A DNA stretch of 64,000 nucleotides, taken from assembly GCA_016705575.1 (NCBI GenBank), contig JADIXX010000001.1, forward strand, positions 434,001 to 498,000, written 5' to 3'. The position numbers and the translations under genes are program-made. Each line of letters begins with the position of its first letter. Position 1 is the stretch's first letter. This document shows, one piece after another, positions 55,641 through 64,000 of the stretch. A model generated the notes under the pieces. That model was given only the letters and a program-made list of their open reading frames with translations. It ran no database searches and was not told where the DNA came from. The DNA is from Candidatus Aalborgicola defluviihabitans (GTDB taxonomy: Bacteria > Pseudomonadota > Gammaproteobacteria > Burkholderiales > Burkholderiaceae_C).

Positions 55641-56996
55641 TATTTTTCCATTAAAACACAGGGTGTTTCGACCCTCGGCCTTGGCTTCAAACATGGCTTC
55701 GTCGGCGCGCCGTATCAGTTCGGACACGGCCACGTCTGCCCCCAGGAACAGGGTGGCTCCAATGCTGGGGGTGGTGGTGTGCTCGGTATCGCGCAATTGG
55801 TAGGGTTCGTTCAGGCTGGCCAGAATCTTGTGGCCCACGGCGCTGGTGTGCAGGCGGGCGTCGTCAGCCTGGGCACTCAGGTCTTGCAGCAACACCACAA
55901 ATTCGTCGCCACCCAGACGTGCCACGGTGTCGATGGCGCGCACGCACTGCTGCAGGCGGCGGGCTACTTCTTGCAGCACCAGGTCGCCAACCTCGTGGCC
56001 GTGGCTGTCATTGAGGTATTTGAACTTGTCCAGGTCCAGAAACAGCACTGCACCATGGCGGTGGTTGCGCTGGCTGGCCGCCAGGGCGGTTTCCATGCGG
56101 TCCACCAGCAGGCGCCGATTGGGCAGGCTGGTTAGTGTGTCGTGAAAGGCGAGTTGTTCAATCTCTTGCAGCGTGGTTTGCAGCTGGGCCTGGGTGGCCA
56201 GCAATTCGCCTTCTACCTGCTTGCGCTTGGAGATGTCCATCAACGTGCCGACCATGCGCAGCGGCTTGCCGTCCTGGCTGAACTGCACCACCTTGCCACG
56301 GTTGCTCATCCACACCCAATGGCCATCGGCGTGGCGGGCGCGGTATTCGGCCTCGTAAGCGGGGGCAGCACCAATCAGATGGGCGCGCATGGCGTCCAGC
56401 GTGGCAGGCAAGTCGTCCGGGTGGATCATGTGGCCCCAGGCGCGCCCGATGTGGGCCTCCACAGCAGTGCGGCCCAGCATGGCGCTAGATCTTTCGTCCA
56501 GAAAGTAACCCTTTTCGGTGGCCAGGTCGTGGTCCCATCGGCCCAGGTCGGCACCGATGATGGCCAACTCCAGTTGCTCGCTGGTGTCGCGCAGCAGGGC
56601 CTCTGAATCTTTGCGTGCCTGAATGTTGCGCCCCATGCCCAAGATGCCTATGGTGCGGCCCTGGGCATCGTGTATGGGAGTTTTGATGACTTCGTAGAGG
56701 GTGGGATCATTGCCCAGGGGCGAAGGCATCGGCCCCTCAAACGTGGTGGTAGCACCTGCCTGCAGGGCCAGTTGGTCGGTTTGGGTGATTGCATGGGCGG
56801 CTTCTTCACCAAACCAGAAGGCGTCAGTCGTGCCAACCACGTCTTGCGGGAGCGCTCCCAGATGGGCGGCGTATGCAGTGTTGCAGGCCAGGTGCACACC
56901 ATGCAGGTCCTTGACCCATAACCAGTCGGGAATGGCGTCCAGCACGCAGCGCAACAAGGTCTCATTGGCTTGCAGGGACAGGTCAGGGTTGGACAC
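55632..56996 (-). CDS. PAS-PAS-GGDEF diguanylate cyclase
   Basis: 454 residues. Two PAS domains: CVLDAIPDWLWVKDLHGVHL and a PAS_3-like unit with GWGHMIHPDDLP-type residues and YRARHADGHWVWMSNRGK. Then a GGDEF domain with DTLTSLPNRRLLVDRM, FLDLDKFKYLNDSHGHEVGD and the active-site loop RLGGDEFVVLL. It synthesises c-di-GMP. An RxxD inhibitory site is not evident five residues before GGDEF. No EAL domain is present. The last codon and stop come from repeat copy 5. Confidence 0.92.
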   Translation of the reverse strand: MSNPDLSLQANETLLRCVLDAIPDWLWVKDLHGVHLACNTAYAAHLGALPQDVVGTTDAFWFGEEAAHAITQTDQLALQAGATTTFEGPMPSPLGNDPTLYEVIKTPIHDAQGRTIGILGMGRNIQARKDSEALLRDTSEQLELAIIGADLGRWDHDLATEKGYFLDERSSAMLGRTAVEAHIGRAWGHMIHPDDLPATLDAMRAHLIGAAPAYEAEYRARHADGHWVWMSNRGKVVQFSQDGKPLRMVGTLMDISKRKQVEGELLATQAQLQTTLQEIEQLAFHDTLTSLPNRRLLVDRMETALAASQRNHRHGAVLFLDLDKFKYLNDSHGHEVGDLVLQEVARRLQQCVRAIDTVARLGGDEFVVLLQDLSAQADDARLHTSAVGHKILASLNEPYQLRDTEHTTTPSIGATLFLGADVAVSELIRRADEAMFEAKAEGRNTLCFNGKIGL

Positions 56997-57016
56997 TGTG
57001 GCGACTCCGGTGGACG

Positions 57017-57778
57017 CTACTTGAGGTTGCCCGACAAAAACTGCGCCAGCCGCTCACTCTTGGGGTTGGCCAGAACCTGGGCCGGGTTGCCTTCTTCTTC
57101 GATGCGGCCTTTGTGCAGGAAGATCAGGTGTTTGGAGACCTCCCGGGCAAAGCCCATCTCGTGGGTAACCACCACCATGGTGCGGCCTTCTAGCGCCAGA
57201 TTTTTCATGACCTTGAGCACTTCACTTACCAGCTCGGGGTCGAGCGCGCTGGTGGGTTCGTCAAACAGCATGACCTCGGGCTCCATGGCAAGGGCGCGGG
57301 CAATGGCCACGCGCTGCTGCTGGCCACCGCTTAAGTGGGCCGGGTAGGCGTCTTCCTTACCCTCCAGCCCAACCTTGGCCAGGTAGGTCCGGGCGGTGGC
57401 AATGGCCTGGTCTTTGGGCACGCCCATAACGTGCACCGGCGCTTCGATGATGTTTTGCAGCACCGTCATGTGGGCCCACAGGTTGAAGTGCTGGAACACC
57501 ATGGCCAGCTTGGTGCGCAAACGGGCCAGTTGACGCGGGTCTGCCGCGCCCAATTCGCCGTTGCGCTGGGGTACCAGCTTGAGTTCCTCGCCAGCCACCA
57601 CAATGCGGCCTGCATGGGGCTTTTCCAGCAGGTTGATGCAGCGCAGAAAGGTGCTTTTGCCGGAACCCGAGCTACCAATGATGCTGATCACATCGCCCGC
57701 ATGCGCCGACAGCGAGACACCCTTGAGCACTTCATTGGTGCCAAAGCGCTTGTGCAGGTTTTCGACCTGGAGTTTCAT
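57017..57778 (-). CDS. Polar amino-acid ABC transporter ATP-binding protein (HisP/AotP-like)
   Basis: 253 residues. Walker A GSSGSGKST, Q-loop VFQHFNLWAHMTVLQN, signature LSGGQQQRVAIARAL, Walker B VMLFDEPTSALD, and the His switch in VTHEM. It is the last gene of the operon and abuts the aspartoacylase-like gene by one base. The HisP-like insert EELKLVPQRNGELGAAD is typical of the lysine/arginine/ornithine/histidine group. Confidence 0.93.
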   Translation of the reverse strand: MKLQVENLHKRFGTNEVLKGVSLSAHAGDVISIIGSSGSGKSTFLRCINLLEKPHAGRIVVAGEELKLVPQRNGELGAADPRQLARLRTKLAMVFQHFNLWAHMTVLQNIIEAPVHVMGVPKDQAIATARTYLAKVGLEGKEDAYPAHLSGGQQQRVAIARALAMEPEVMLFDEPTSALDPELVSEVLKVMKNLALEGRTMVVVTHEMGFAREVSKHLIFLHKGRIEEEGNPAQVLANPKSERLAQFLSGNLK

Positions 57779-58909
57779 TCAGGCTCCCAATAATTCGCCG
57801 GTGCGAAAGGCTTTGGCACCGGCAATCTTGCCCAGCTCGCCTCCGGCCAATACATAGCGTTCGCGGATGCGGGCATAGAACACGCCCGCCACACCTGCGA
57901 CTACGCGTTGCGTGTGGTTGGCAAGCGGGTCCACAATTTCTGCTACCAGATCGCCTGCCTGCAGCGTTTGGCCTACCTCGGCAGCAAACACCACAATGCC
58001 GGGGGTAGGTGCAAGCACGGTCTCGGAACCTGCCAGCGGTGTAGCCACGCAGCGTGCATCGGGCAGTGCCACTGGTTGTGCGCTTGAGATCGCCCCCGCG
58101 TGCTGCAACCACGTGAAGAGGGCTTGTGCATCGGCCTGCGCGTAGGCGTGGCTCACGTCGGCTTCGCCGCGCAACTCAATCGTGGTGCTGCAGCAGCCCT
58201 GGGGCAGGGGGGCTGGGTTACCCGTGATCGCCAGCCTGTCGGCCAGACGCCACCACACGCCTGACAAACATTCGTCAATCGGACCACTGCCGGAGTTTTT
58301 GGCTAACAAAACGGTCTGGCACTGCAGCAGGCGGGTCAGTGGCTCCAGTTGCGGCCAGCAGCTTTCTTCGGTGTAGAAGTGCATGACGGCCTCGCAGTCG
58401 CAGTGCAGGTCCAGCATGGTGTCGGCATCAAAAGCCAGGCTCAGCAGGGTGTGGCGCAGGCTGTCCAGTTCGGTGGTGGGAACCGAGTTACGCAGGTAGT
58501 CACCGATGGCTGCGCGCACGGTGGCCACATTGGCCTGTGCGTTGGCACCCAACTTGGCTTGCACGTTGGGCCAAATGGCCTGGGCGAGGTCAGGGTAATG
58601 GCGGTTGAAGTTCTCTGACGTGCCCAGCTCAAAACGGCCCATGGCTTTATGGTCCACGCGCTGGGCCAGGCCGATGGGGTTGGCGATCGGCACCAGGACG
58701 ATTTCGCCGGTGATGTGCCCGGCGGCATCAGCCACGTCCAGCAGGGCGCGCAGGTGGTGGGCCACCAGCATGCCCGGTAATTCTTCGGCGTGCAGGCTGG
58801 CCTGGATGTAAATCTTGGGGCCGCGCCCCGGTGTGCCGTAGTGCAGGCTGCACAAGGTTTTGTGGCTGCCCAAGCTGGGCGACAGCAGTGGGTGGTTGAG
58901 GCGTTGCAT
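57779..58909 (-). CDS. Succinylglutamate desuccinylase/aspartoacylase family protein (AotO-like)
   Basis: 376 residues, M14-like zinc carboxypeptidase fold. Zinc ligands His and Glu are in ASLHAEELPG and a third in MLDLHCDCEAVMH. The C-terminal part is a beta-rich lipoyl-like domain (LAPTPGIVVFAAEVGQTLQA). In Pseudomonas aeruginosa the arginine/ornithine transport operon is aotJQMOP, with AotO of this family in the same place as here. It may hydrolyse an acylated amino acid entering through the transporter; that is inference from context. Confidence 0.85.
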   Translation of the reverse strand: MQRLNHPLLSPSLGSHKTLCSLHYGTPGRGPKIYIQASLHAEELPGMLVAHHLRALLDVADAAGHITGEIVLVPIANPIGLAQRVDHKAMGRFELGTSENFNRHYPDLAQAIWPNVQAKLGANAQANVATVRAAIGDYLRNSVPTTELDSLRHTLLSLAFDADTMLDLHCDCEAVMHFYTEESCWPQLEPLTRLLQCQTVLLAKNSGSGPIDECLSGVWWRLADRLAITGNPAPLPQGCCSTTIELRGEADVSHAYAQADAQALFTWLQHAGAISSAQPVALPDARCVATPLAGSETVLAPTPGIVVFAAEVGQTLQAGDLVAEIVDPLANHTQRVVAGVAGVFYARIRERYVLAGGELGKIAGAKAFRTGELLGA

Positions 58910-58921
58910 GCTGTCAGGGTA

Positions 58922-59635
58922 TCAGCTTTGCCGCACGGCCAAATAGGCCAGCAGGTGCCGCTCGGCCAGCTTGAACAGGCCAATCAGGCAGAACGAGGCC
59001 ACCAGGTAAATGGCGGCTGCGGCCAAGTAGGCCTCAAACGGCAAGTAGTAGTCCGAATAGATGCGGCTGGCTGCGGCAGTCACGTCCAACATGGAGGGCA
59101 CGGCACTGGCCAGGCTGGTGCTCTGCAGCATCATGACCACCTCGTTGCTGTAGGCGGGCAGGGTGCGGCGCAAGGCGCTGGGCAGCACGACGCGAAACAT
59201 CACCTGCAGACGGCTCATGCCAAAGGCTTGGGCAGCCTCGATCTCACCGGCGCTGGTCTCGCGGATGGCGCCGGCCAGCATCTCGGCGGTGTAGCCGGCG
59301 GTGTTCAGGGCAAAGGCCAAGAGGGCGCAGAAAAACGGTTCCTTGAAATGGGTCCAGGGCCAGACCGTGTCCCAGCGCGCCTGAATCCATTCCAGCTGAC
59401 CCAGCCCGTAATAAATCAGGTAGACCTGAATCAGCAGCGGGGTGCCACGAATCACATAGGTATAGGCTCCCACCACCCAGCGCAAGGGCGCCCAGGGGCC
59501 GGTGAGCAGCAGGGCAAATACCAGCGCCATCACCCCACCCACGGCCAGGGATGCGAACAACAGGCTCAATGTGGTCACAATCCCGTGGCCAAACAGCGCC
59601 AGGTTTTGTGGTTCGAACAGGACAGCCCAGTTCAT
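58922..59635 (-). CDS. Polar amino-acid ABC transporter permease (HisM/AotM-like)
   Basis: 237 residues, five or so membrane helices (LFGHGIVTTLSLLFASLAVG, FCALLAFALNTAGYTAEML). The EAA loop that docks to the ATPase is EIEAAQAFGMSRLQVMFRVV. It forms the inner-membrane channel with the HisQ-like permease, whose stop touches its start. Confidence 0.92.
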   Translation of the reverse strand: MNWAVLFEPQNLALFGHGIVTTLSLLFASLAVGGVMALVFALLLTGPWAPLRWVVGAYTYVIRGTPLLIQVYLIYYGLGQLEWIQARWDTVWPWTHFKEPFFCALLAFALNTAGYTAEMLAGAIRETSAGEIEAAQAFGMSRLQVMFRVVLPSALRRTLPAYSNEVVMMLQSTSLASAVPSMLDVTAAASRIYSDYYLPFEAYLAAAAIYLVASFCLIGLFKLAERHLLAYLAVRQS

Positions 59636-60322
59636 TTACAGCGTGCCCCGCTTGGCACCCAGGCTGAAGCGCACGCCCAATCGGCGAAGCGCCATCAATG
59701 ACACGGTGGTATAGACCAAAAACAGCGCTGCGGTGAACAGGAAAAACACAAAAGGCGAGCGCGTGGCAGCGCTGGCCTGCTTGGCGGCGTAGGTCATTTC
59801 TTGCAGACCAATCAGGCTGATCAGGGCAGTGGCTTTGATCAACACCAGCCAGTTGTTGGTAAAGCCTGGCAGGGCATAGCGCACCATTTGTGGCGCGGTG
59901 ATGCGCAAAAACGTCTGGGTGCGCCCCATGCCAAAGGCCCAGGCGGCTTCGATCTGGCCGTGGGGGATGGCCAAAATCGCGCCGCGAAAGGTTTCCGTCA
60001 TGTAGGCGCCATAAATAAAGCCCAGGGTCAGCACGCCGGCCACAAAGGGGTTGATGTCCACCGTGGCTTCGCTGCCCATCCACTCCAGCAGGTTGTTCAG
60101 GCCAATGGTGCCGCCATAGAAGATCAGCAGCATCAGCACCAAATCGGGGATGCCACGGATGACGGTGGTGTAAGCCGTACCCAGCGCCACCCAACCGCGC
60201 CGTCCCGAGAGCTTGGCGCTGGCGCCCAGCAGGCCCAGCACGATGGCCACCAGGAGCGACGCCAACGAAACCCCCACCGTGAGCACGGCGCCCTGCAGGA
60301 TGGCGGTGACGTAGGCGCTCAC
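59636..60322 (-). CDS. Polar amino-acid ABC transporter permease (HisQ/AotQ-like)
   Basis: 228 residues with several membrane helices (GAVLTVGVSLASLLVAIVLG, FVAGVLTLGFIYGAYMTETF). EAA loop QIEAAWAFGMGRTQTFLRIT. It pairs with the HisM-like permease and starts 6 bases after the binding-protein stop. Confidence 0.92.
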   Translation of the reverse strand: MSAYVTAILQGAVLTVGVSLASLLVAIVLGLLGASAKLSGRRGWVALGTAYTTVIRGIPDLVLMLLIFYGGTIGLNNLLEWMGSEATVDINPFVAGVLTLGFIYGAYMTETFRGAILAIPHGQIEAAWAFGMGRTQTFLRITAPQMVRYALPGFTNNWLVLIKATALISLIGLQEMTYAAKQASAATRSPFVFFLFTAALFLVYTTVSLMALRRLGVRFSLGAKRGTL

Positions 60323-60328
60323 AGCGTC

Positions 60329-61093
60329 TTACTTGCCGTAGACGTCGAACTTGAAGTACTTGTCGTTAACCTTCTTGTACTCGCCGTTGGCGCGAATGGC
60401 CTTAATGGCGGCGTTGAGTTCACCCTTGAGCTTGTCCTGACCCTTGCGCAGGCCAATGCCGGCACCAATGCCAAAGTATTTGGGGATGTACAGCTCATCG
60501 CCCTTCAGTTCGTAGTCTTTGCCTTCGGGCTTGCTCAAAAAGCCACCGGTTACTTCCACAAAGTCGGCTACGGTGCCGTCCAGACGGCCCGCATTGATGT
60601 CCAGGTACACCTGGTCTTGGGCCTCGTAAGAGACTACCTCCACGCCAGCGGGCTTCAACTCACCCAAGGCATATTTCTCTTGTGTGCTGGACTTGAGCAC
60701 GCCAATTTTCTTGCCCTTGATGGAAGCGGGGCCGGTGTATTTGACATCTTTTTTGGTGACTACGCGGCTGGGGGTGTTGTAGTACTTGTCGGTGAAGTCG
60801 ATTTGTTTGAGGCGGTCTTCGGTGACGGACATGGAGCTGATGATGACGTCGTACTTTCGCGCCATCAGGCCTGGAATCATGCTATCCCAACCCTGCTCCA
60901 CAAAGACGCATTTGCGCTTGATCTGCTCGCACAGGGCTTTGGCAATGTCCACATCGAAGCCTACGGGCTGTCCATCCTTCTTGAAAGTGAATGGCTCGTA
61001 GGTGGGGTCAATGGCGACGCGCAGATCTTTGCCCTGGGCGAAGGCTGTCACGCCCACAGCCGCTAAAACAACGGCCAACAGTAGTTTCTTCAT
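60329..61093 (-). CDS. Periplasmic polar amino-acid binding protein (ArgT/HisJ/AotJ-like)
   Basis: 254 residues. Signal peptide MKKLLLAVVLAAVGVTAFAQ. The mature chain starts KDLRVAIDPTYEPFTFKKDG and has the family signature GFDVDIAKALCEQIKRKCVF. A Cys pair (CEQIKRKC) matches the disulfide of the LAO-binding protein group. The ligand is therefore probably lysine, arginine, ornithine or histidine. It is the first gene of the five-gene operon, divergent from ygiQ across 106 bases. Confidence 0.92.
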   Translation of the reverse strand: MKKLLLAVVLAAVGVTAFAQGKDLRVAIDPTYEPFTFKKDGQPVGFDVDIAKALCEQIKRKCVFVEQGWDSMIPGLMARKYDVIISSMSVTEDRLKQIDFTDKYYNTPSRVVTKKDVKYTGPASIKGKKIGVLKSSTQEKYALGELKPAGVEVVSYEAQDQVYLDINAGRLDGTVADFVEVTGGFLSKPEGKDYELKGDELYIPKYFGIGAGIGLRKGQDKLKGELNAAIKAIRANGEYKKVNDKYFKFDVYGK

Positions 61094-61199
61094 GGATACA
61101 TCCTTGAATTGCGAAAATTTGATTCTACGGGCGAGTTTGACCCTTTAGGGTGCACAGACGAATGCAAAACCTTAAAATCGCGGGTTACCCGAAAGCACC

Positions 61200-63587
61200 A
61201 TGAACGCCCTTGTTGACGTCTCCTTCTTTCCGCGCGCCGCAAAACCGCTGACCAGTTACCGCAAATACTGGGCCGCGCGTTTTGGCACGTCCAAGTTCTT
61301 GCCCATGAGCCGCGCCGAGATGGAAGCGTTGGGTTGGGATAGTTGCGACATTGTGCTGGTCACTGGCGACGCCTATGTGGACCACCCCAGCTTTGGCATG
61401 GCGGTGATTGGCCGCCTGCTGGAAGCCCAGGGTTTCCGGGTGGGCATCATTGCCCAACCCGACTGGCAAAGTGCCGATCCCTTCAAGGTGCTGGGCAAGC
61501 CCAACCTGTTCTGGGCGGTGACCGCGGGCAATATGGATTCCATGATCAACCGCTACACGGCTGACCGCAAGATTCGCAGTGACGACGCGTACACCCCCGG
61601 CGCCGAAGGCAACAAGCGCCCCGACCATGCGGCCATTGTGTACAGCCAACGCTGCCGCGAGGCCTTTAAAGACGTACCCATTGTGCTGGGCGGTATTGAG
61701 GGCAGCCTGCGCCGCATTGCCCATTACGACTACTGGTCTGACAAGGTGCGCCGCTCTATCGTGGTGGACGCCAAGTGCGATTTGTTGTTGTACGGCAATG
61801 CCGACCGCGCCATTGTCGAGATCGCCCACCGCCTGGCTGCCCGCGAGCCGGTGCAAAAGATCACGGATATTCGTGGCACCGCTTTTGTGCGCCGCCCGGA
61901 TGACGAAACCGGCAAAGACTGGTTTGAAATGGATTCGACCAGCGTGGACGAACCCGGGCCAGTAGAAACCCACATCAACCCGTACCAGACCACGTCGGAG
62001 CAGGCGGCGGGTCAGGGCGGTAGCTGCGCCAAAGAGGATGCGGGCCAGTCCAGTACCCTGAATGCTATTAATTCAGGAGCTACTCATCTAGATTCGACGA
62101 GGGCTACAGGCGAGAAACCCTTAACCTTTATGCCCAACCCCGCGTTGCAGGGCAAAGGCAGCCTCAAGCTACCACCGCGCGAGCGCAGCGTGATCCGCCT
62201 GCCCAGCTACGAGCAGGTCAAGAGCGACCCCGTGCTCTACGCCCACGCCAGCCGCATCCTGCACCTGGAAACCAACCCCGGCAATGCCAGAGCCCTGGTG
62301 CAGGCCCATGGCGAAGGCGTGACCGCGCGCGACGTCTGGATCAACCCACCGCCCATTCCACTGACCACGCCAGAGATGGACTACGTGTTTGACCTGCCGT
62401 ATGCCCGCAGCCCGCACCCGGACTACGCGGACGAGAACGGCAGCCACGACCACAGCACCAAAATTCCGGCGTGGGAGATGATTCGATTCTCCATCAACAT
62501 CATGCGTGGTTGTTTTGGTGGTTGCACGTTTTGCTCGATCACCGAGCACGAGGGCCGCATCATCCAAAGCCGCTCCGAAGAATCGGTGATCCGCGAGATT
62601 GAAGACATTCGTGACAAGGTCAAAGGCTTTACCGGCACCATTTCCGATTTGGGTGGCCCAACGGCCAATATGTACCGCCTGGGCTGCAAGACCCCCGAGA
62701 TTGAGGCCGCCTGCCGCAAGCCCAGCTGCGTCTACCCCGGCATTTGCCAGAACCTGACCACCGACCACGACCCGCTGATCAGCATCTACCGCCGGGGCCG
62801 CGCGCTCAAGGGCGTCAAGAAAATTCTGATCAGCTCCGGACTGCGCTACGACCTGGCGCTGCAAAGCCCTGAATACGTCAAAGAGCTGGTGACCCACCAC
62901 GTGGGCGGTTACCTGAAGATTGCGCCCGAGCACACCGAGGCTGGTCCGCTGACCAAAATGATGAAGCCGGGCATCGGCAACTACGACAAGTTCAAGACGC
63001 TGTTTGACAAGTTCACGCTGGAAGCGGGCAAGAAGCAGTTTTTGATTCCGTATTTCATTGCCGCCCACCCGGGTACCAGCGACGAAGACATGATGAACCT
63101 GGCCATCTGGCTCAAGAAGAATCGCTTTCGGGCCGACCAGGTGCAAACCTTCTACCCCAGCCCCATGGCCAGCGCTACCGCCATGTACCACAGCGGGCGC
63201 AACCCGTTGCGCAAAATTCACCGCACGGTGGAGACTGACGATGAGAATGTAGACGTGGTGCGTGGTGAAAAGCGCCGCCGTCTGCACAAGGCCTTTTTGC
63301 GTTACCACGATCCCAACAACTGGCCGCTGTTGCGCGAGGCTTTGAAGGCCATGGGCCGTGCCGACCTGATCGGCAACGGCAAGCACCACCTGATACCCAC
63401 CTACCAGCCCATTACCGGTGGCTGTTACGACAATGCGCGCAAGAAAAATTCCACCTTCCTGACGATTCCGTCCATGGTGGTGGAAAAGCCCAAACCCGGA
63501 AGCATGCTGACGCAGCATACCGGCCTGCCGCCGCGCGATACCGGCGCCAAGCGGGTGGCTACCAAACCGATTCGCAAGCCGCGTTAG
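61200..63587 (+). CDS. ygiQ: Radical-SAM protein YgiQ (UPF0313)
   Basis: 795 residues. The N-terminal UPF0313 region (FLPMSRAEMEALGWDSCDIV), the radical-SAM cluster motif GCFGGCTFCSITEHEGR (CxxxCxxC), the cysteine-containing KPSCVYPGICQNL, and the C-terminal region KFTLEAGKKQFLIPYFIAAHPG are all conserved. The biochemical role is unknown. Residues 289-304 (AINSGATHLDSTRATG) are encoded by an inserted 48-base repeat in antisense orientation that keeps the frame. They sit in a variable linker between the UPF0313 and radical-SAM parts, so activity may survive. ATG 61200. Confidence 0.92.
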   Translation: MNALVDVSFFPRAAKPLTSYRKYWAARFGTSKFLPMSRAEMEALGWDSCDIVLVTGDAYVDHPSFGMAVIGRLLEAQGFRVGIIAQPDWQSADPFKVLGKPNLFWAVTAGNMDSMINRYTADRKIRSDDAYTPGAEGNKRPDHAAIVYSQRCREAFKDVPIVLGGIEGSLRRIAHYDYWSDKVRRSIVVDAKCDLLLYGNADRAIVEIAHRLAAREPVQKITDIRGTAFVRRPDDETGKDWFEMDSTSVDEPGPVETHINPYQTTSEQAAGQGGSCAKEDAGQSSTLNAINSGATHLDSTRATGEKPLTFMPNPALQGKGSLKLPPRERSVIRLPSYEQVKSDPVLYAHASRILHLETNPGNARALVQAHGEGVTARDVWINPPPIPLTTPEMDYVFDLPYARSPHPDYADENGSHDHSTKIPAWEMIRFSINIMRGCFGGCTFCSITEHEGRIIQSRSEESVIREIEDIRDKVKGFTGTISDLGGPTANMYRLGCKTPEIEAACRKPSCVYPGICQNLTTDHDPLISIYRRGRALKGVKKILISSGLRYDLALQSPEYVKELVTHHVGGYLKIAPEHTEAGPLTKMMKPGIGNYDKFKTLFDKFTLEAGKKQFLIPYFIAAHPGTSDEDMMNLAIWLKKNRFRADQVQTFYPSPMASATAMYHSGRNPLRKIHRTVETDDENVDVVRGEKRRRLHKAFLRYHDPNNWPLLREALKAMGRADLIGNGKHHLIPTYQPITGGCYDNARKKNSTFLTIPSMVVEKPKPGSMLTQHTGLPPRDTGAKRVATKPIRKPR
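62064..62111 (-). repeat. Interspersed repeat, copy 6, inside ygiQ (48 bp)
   Basis: Minus strand: GCCTGTAGCCCTCGTCGAAT, then diverged middle, ending TTAATAGC. One base shorter than the other copies, so it adds exactly 16 codons to ygiQ. Confidence 0.82.
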
Positions 63588-63640
63588 TTTGTCTGCGGTG
63601 TGTACACTGCGGGCTCAAGGAATAGCAAGGGAGAACCTCT

Positions 63641-64000
63641 ATGCGACTGCGTCTTTGGGTCATTTTGTTCGCCATCGCTGCGCTGACAGCTTTCGTGATA
63701 TTGAATTGGCCGGTATTCATCGCGCCAACGCCGCTGAGCCTGGGGTTTGCCAGCTACGAGGCTCCGTTGGGAGTTGTCATGTTGGCTTTGGTTGTAGGCA
63801 TGTCACTGGTCTTTGCCGCCTACATGGCAGTGTGGCAAAGCACTATTTTGATGGATGCGCGCCGTCAGGCCAAAGAAATTCAAGCCCAGCGTACGCTGGC
63901 TGAACAGGAAGAGACCTCCCGGTTTTCGGAACTGCGTACCACGCTGCATTCGGAGTTTGAGCAGATGTCAAAGCGCCTGGAAACCTCCCAGTTGGCCCTG
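63641..64000 (+). CDS. Membrane protein with C-terminal coiled coil (partial)
   Basis: 120 codons open to the right edge. Two hydrophobic segments, LRLWVILFAIAALTAFVILN and GVVMLALVVGMSLVFAAYMA, are followed by a charged, helical stretch (DARRQAKEIQAQRTLAEQEE) that starts a coiled coil. The layout recalls LapA-domain (DUF1049) proteins, which sit in the inner membrane, but I cannot confirm the family from a fragment. ATG 63641 follows AAGGGAG by 7 bases. It lies 53 bases after ygiQ. Confidence 0.72.
   Translation, partial: MRLRLWVILFAIAALTAFVILNWPVFIAPTPLSLGFASYEAPLGVVMLALVVGMSLVFAAYMAVWQSTILMDARRQAKEIQAQRTLAEQEETSRFSELRTTLHSEFEQMSKRLETSQLAL

Overview
The window looks like a piece of a Burkholderiales chromosome, most likely family Comamonadaceae (Rhodoferax/Polaromonas-like). 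This rests on high GC, typical beta-proteobacterial protein sequences, the mltD-gloB-methyltransferase-rnhA neighbourhood, and a 49-base interspersed repeat with a CTAGCCCTCGT core of a kind I associate with this family. I see no rRNA, tRNA, CRISPR array, insertion sequence or prophage. The assignment is inference from sequence character; no database was searched.

Layout. 0-11.2 kb: housekeeping genes (mltD, gloB, methyltransferase, rnhA), an RND efflux pair, moaA, and two divergent pyrophosphatase genes (membrane H+-PPase hppA and soluble ppa). 11.2-23.5 kb: lipid metabolism. It holds a wax-ester synthase/DGAT-like acyltransferase, a PF10118-type hydrolase, a lipase-like alpha/beta hydrolase, then beta-oxidation genes (FadB-type multifunctional enzyme, thiolase, acyl-CoA dehydrogenase, dienoyl-CoA reductase with a divergent PadR regulator). 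A rhodanese and a small membrane protein interrupt it. 23.6-29.5 kb: redox and accessory genes (exported BBE-type flavoenzyme, sensor kinase, PQQ sugar dehydrogenase lipoprotein, ferritin-like protein, methyltransferase). 29.5-54.6 kb: a large envelope/stress and signalling block. It has a YqjD-like protein, a Cys-repeat exported protein, a giant cyclic beta-glucan synthase (NdvB), a CheB-CheR-PAS protein, two paralogous hybrid kinases, a REC-PAS protein, a Crp/Fnr regulator, and many small proteins (glycine zipper, DUF3309, DUF4398, OmpA, lmo0937-type, CsbD, two BON lipoproteins). 54.6-64 kb: an acyltransferase, a PAS-GGDEF protein, a five-gene arginine/ornithine-type ABC operon with an aspartoacylase-like gene inside, the radical-SAM protein YgiQ, and the start of a membrane protein.

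The most interesting signal is in the stress block. Nine non-coding stretches carry a CRP-geometry motif, TGTTC/(C)GTGC-N6-GAACA, upstream of the small envelope-stress genes, near ndvB, and (as a perfect 26-bp inverted repeat) just before a hybrid kinase gene. The same kinase cassette ends with a Crp/Fnr-family regulator, the obvious candidate to bind the motif. This would be a compact general-stress regulon run by a kinase/response-regulator/Crp relay instead of the PhyR-EcfG system that controls similar gene sets in alphaproteobacteria. Two further cis elements stand out: a paired leader (identical 13- and 19-nt blocks with self-complementary arms) in front of both the FadB-type gene and the acyl-CoA dehydrogenase, and the 49-bp repeat, oriented the same way after five genes and inserted in frame, reversed, inside ygiQ.

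Data-quality warning: about 24 single-base frame errors fall in the first 13.2 kb, one more lies at 23.06 kb, and I found none elsewhere. Most are repaired by adding or removing one base of a short homopolymer, and the repaired genes have normal lengths. I treat them as consensus errors, not pseudogenes, and give full-span coordinates for those genes.
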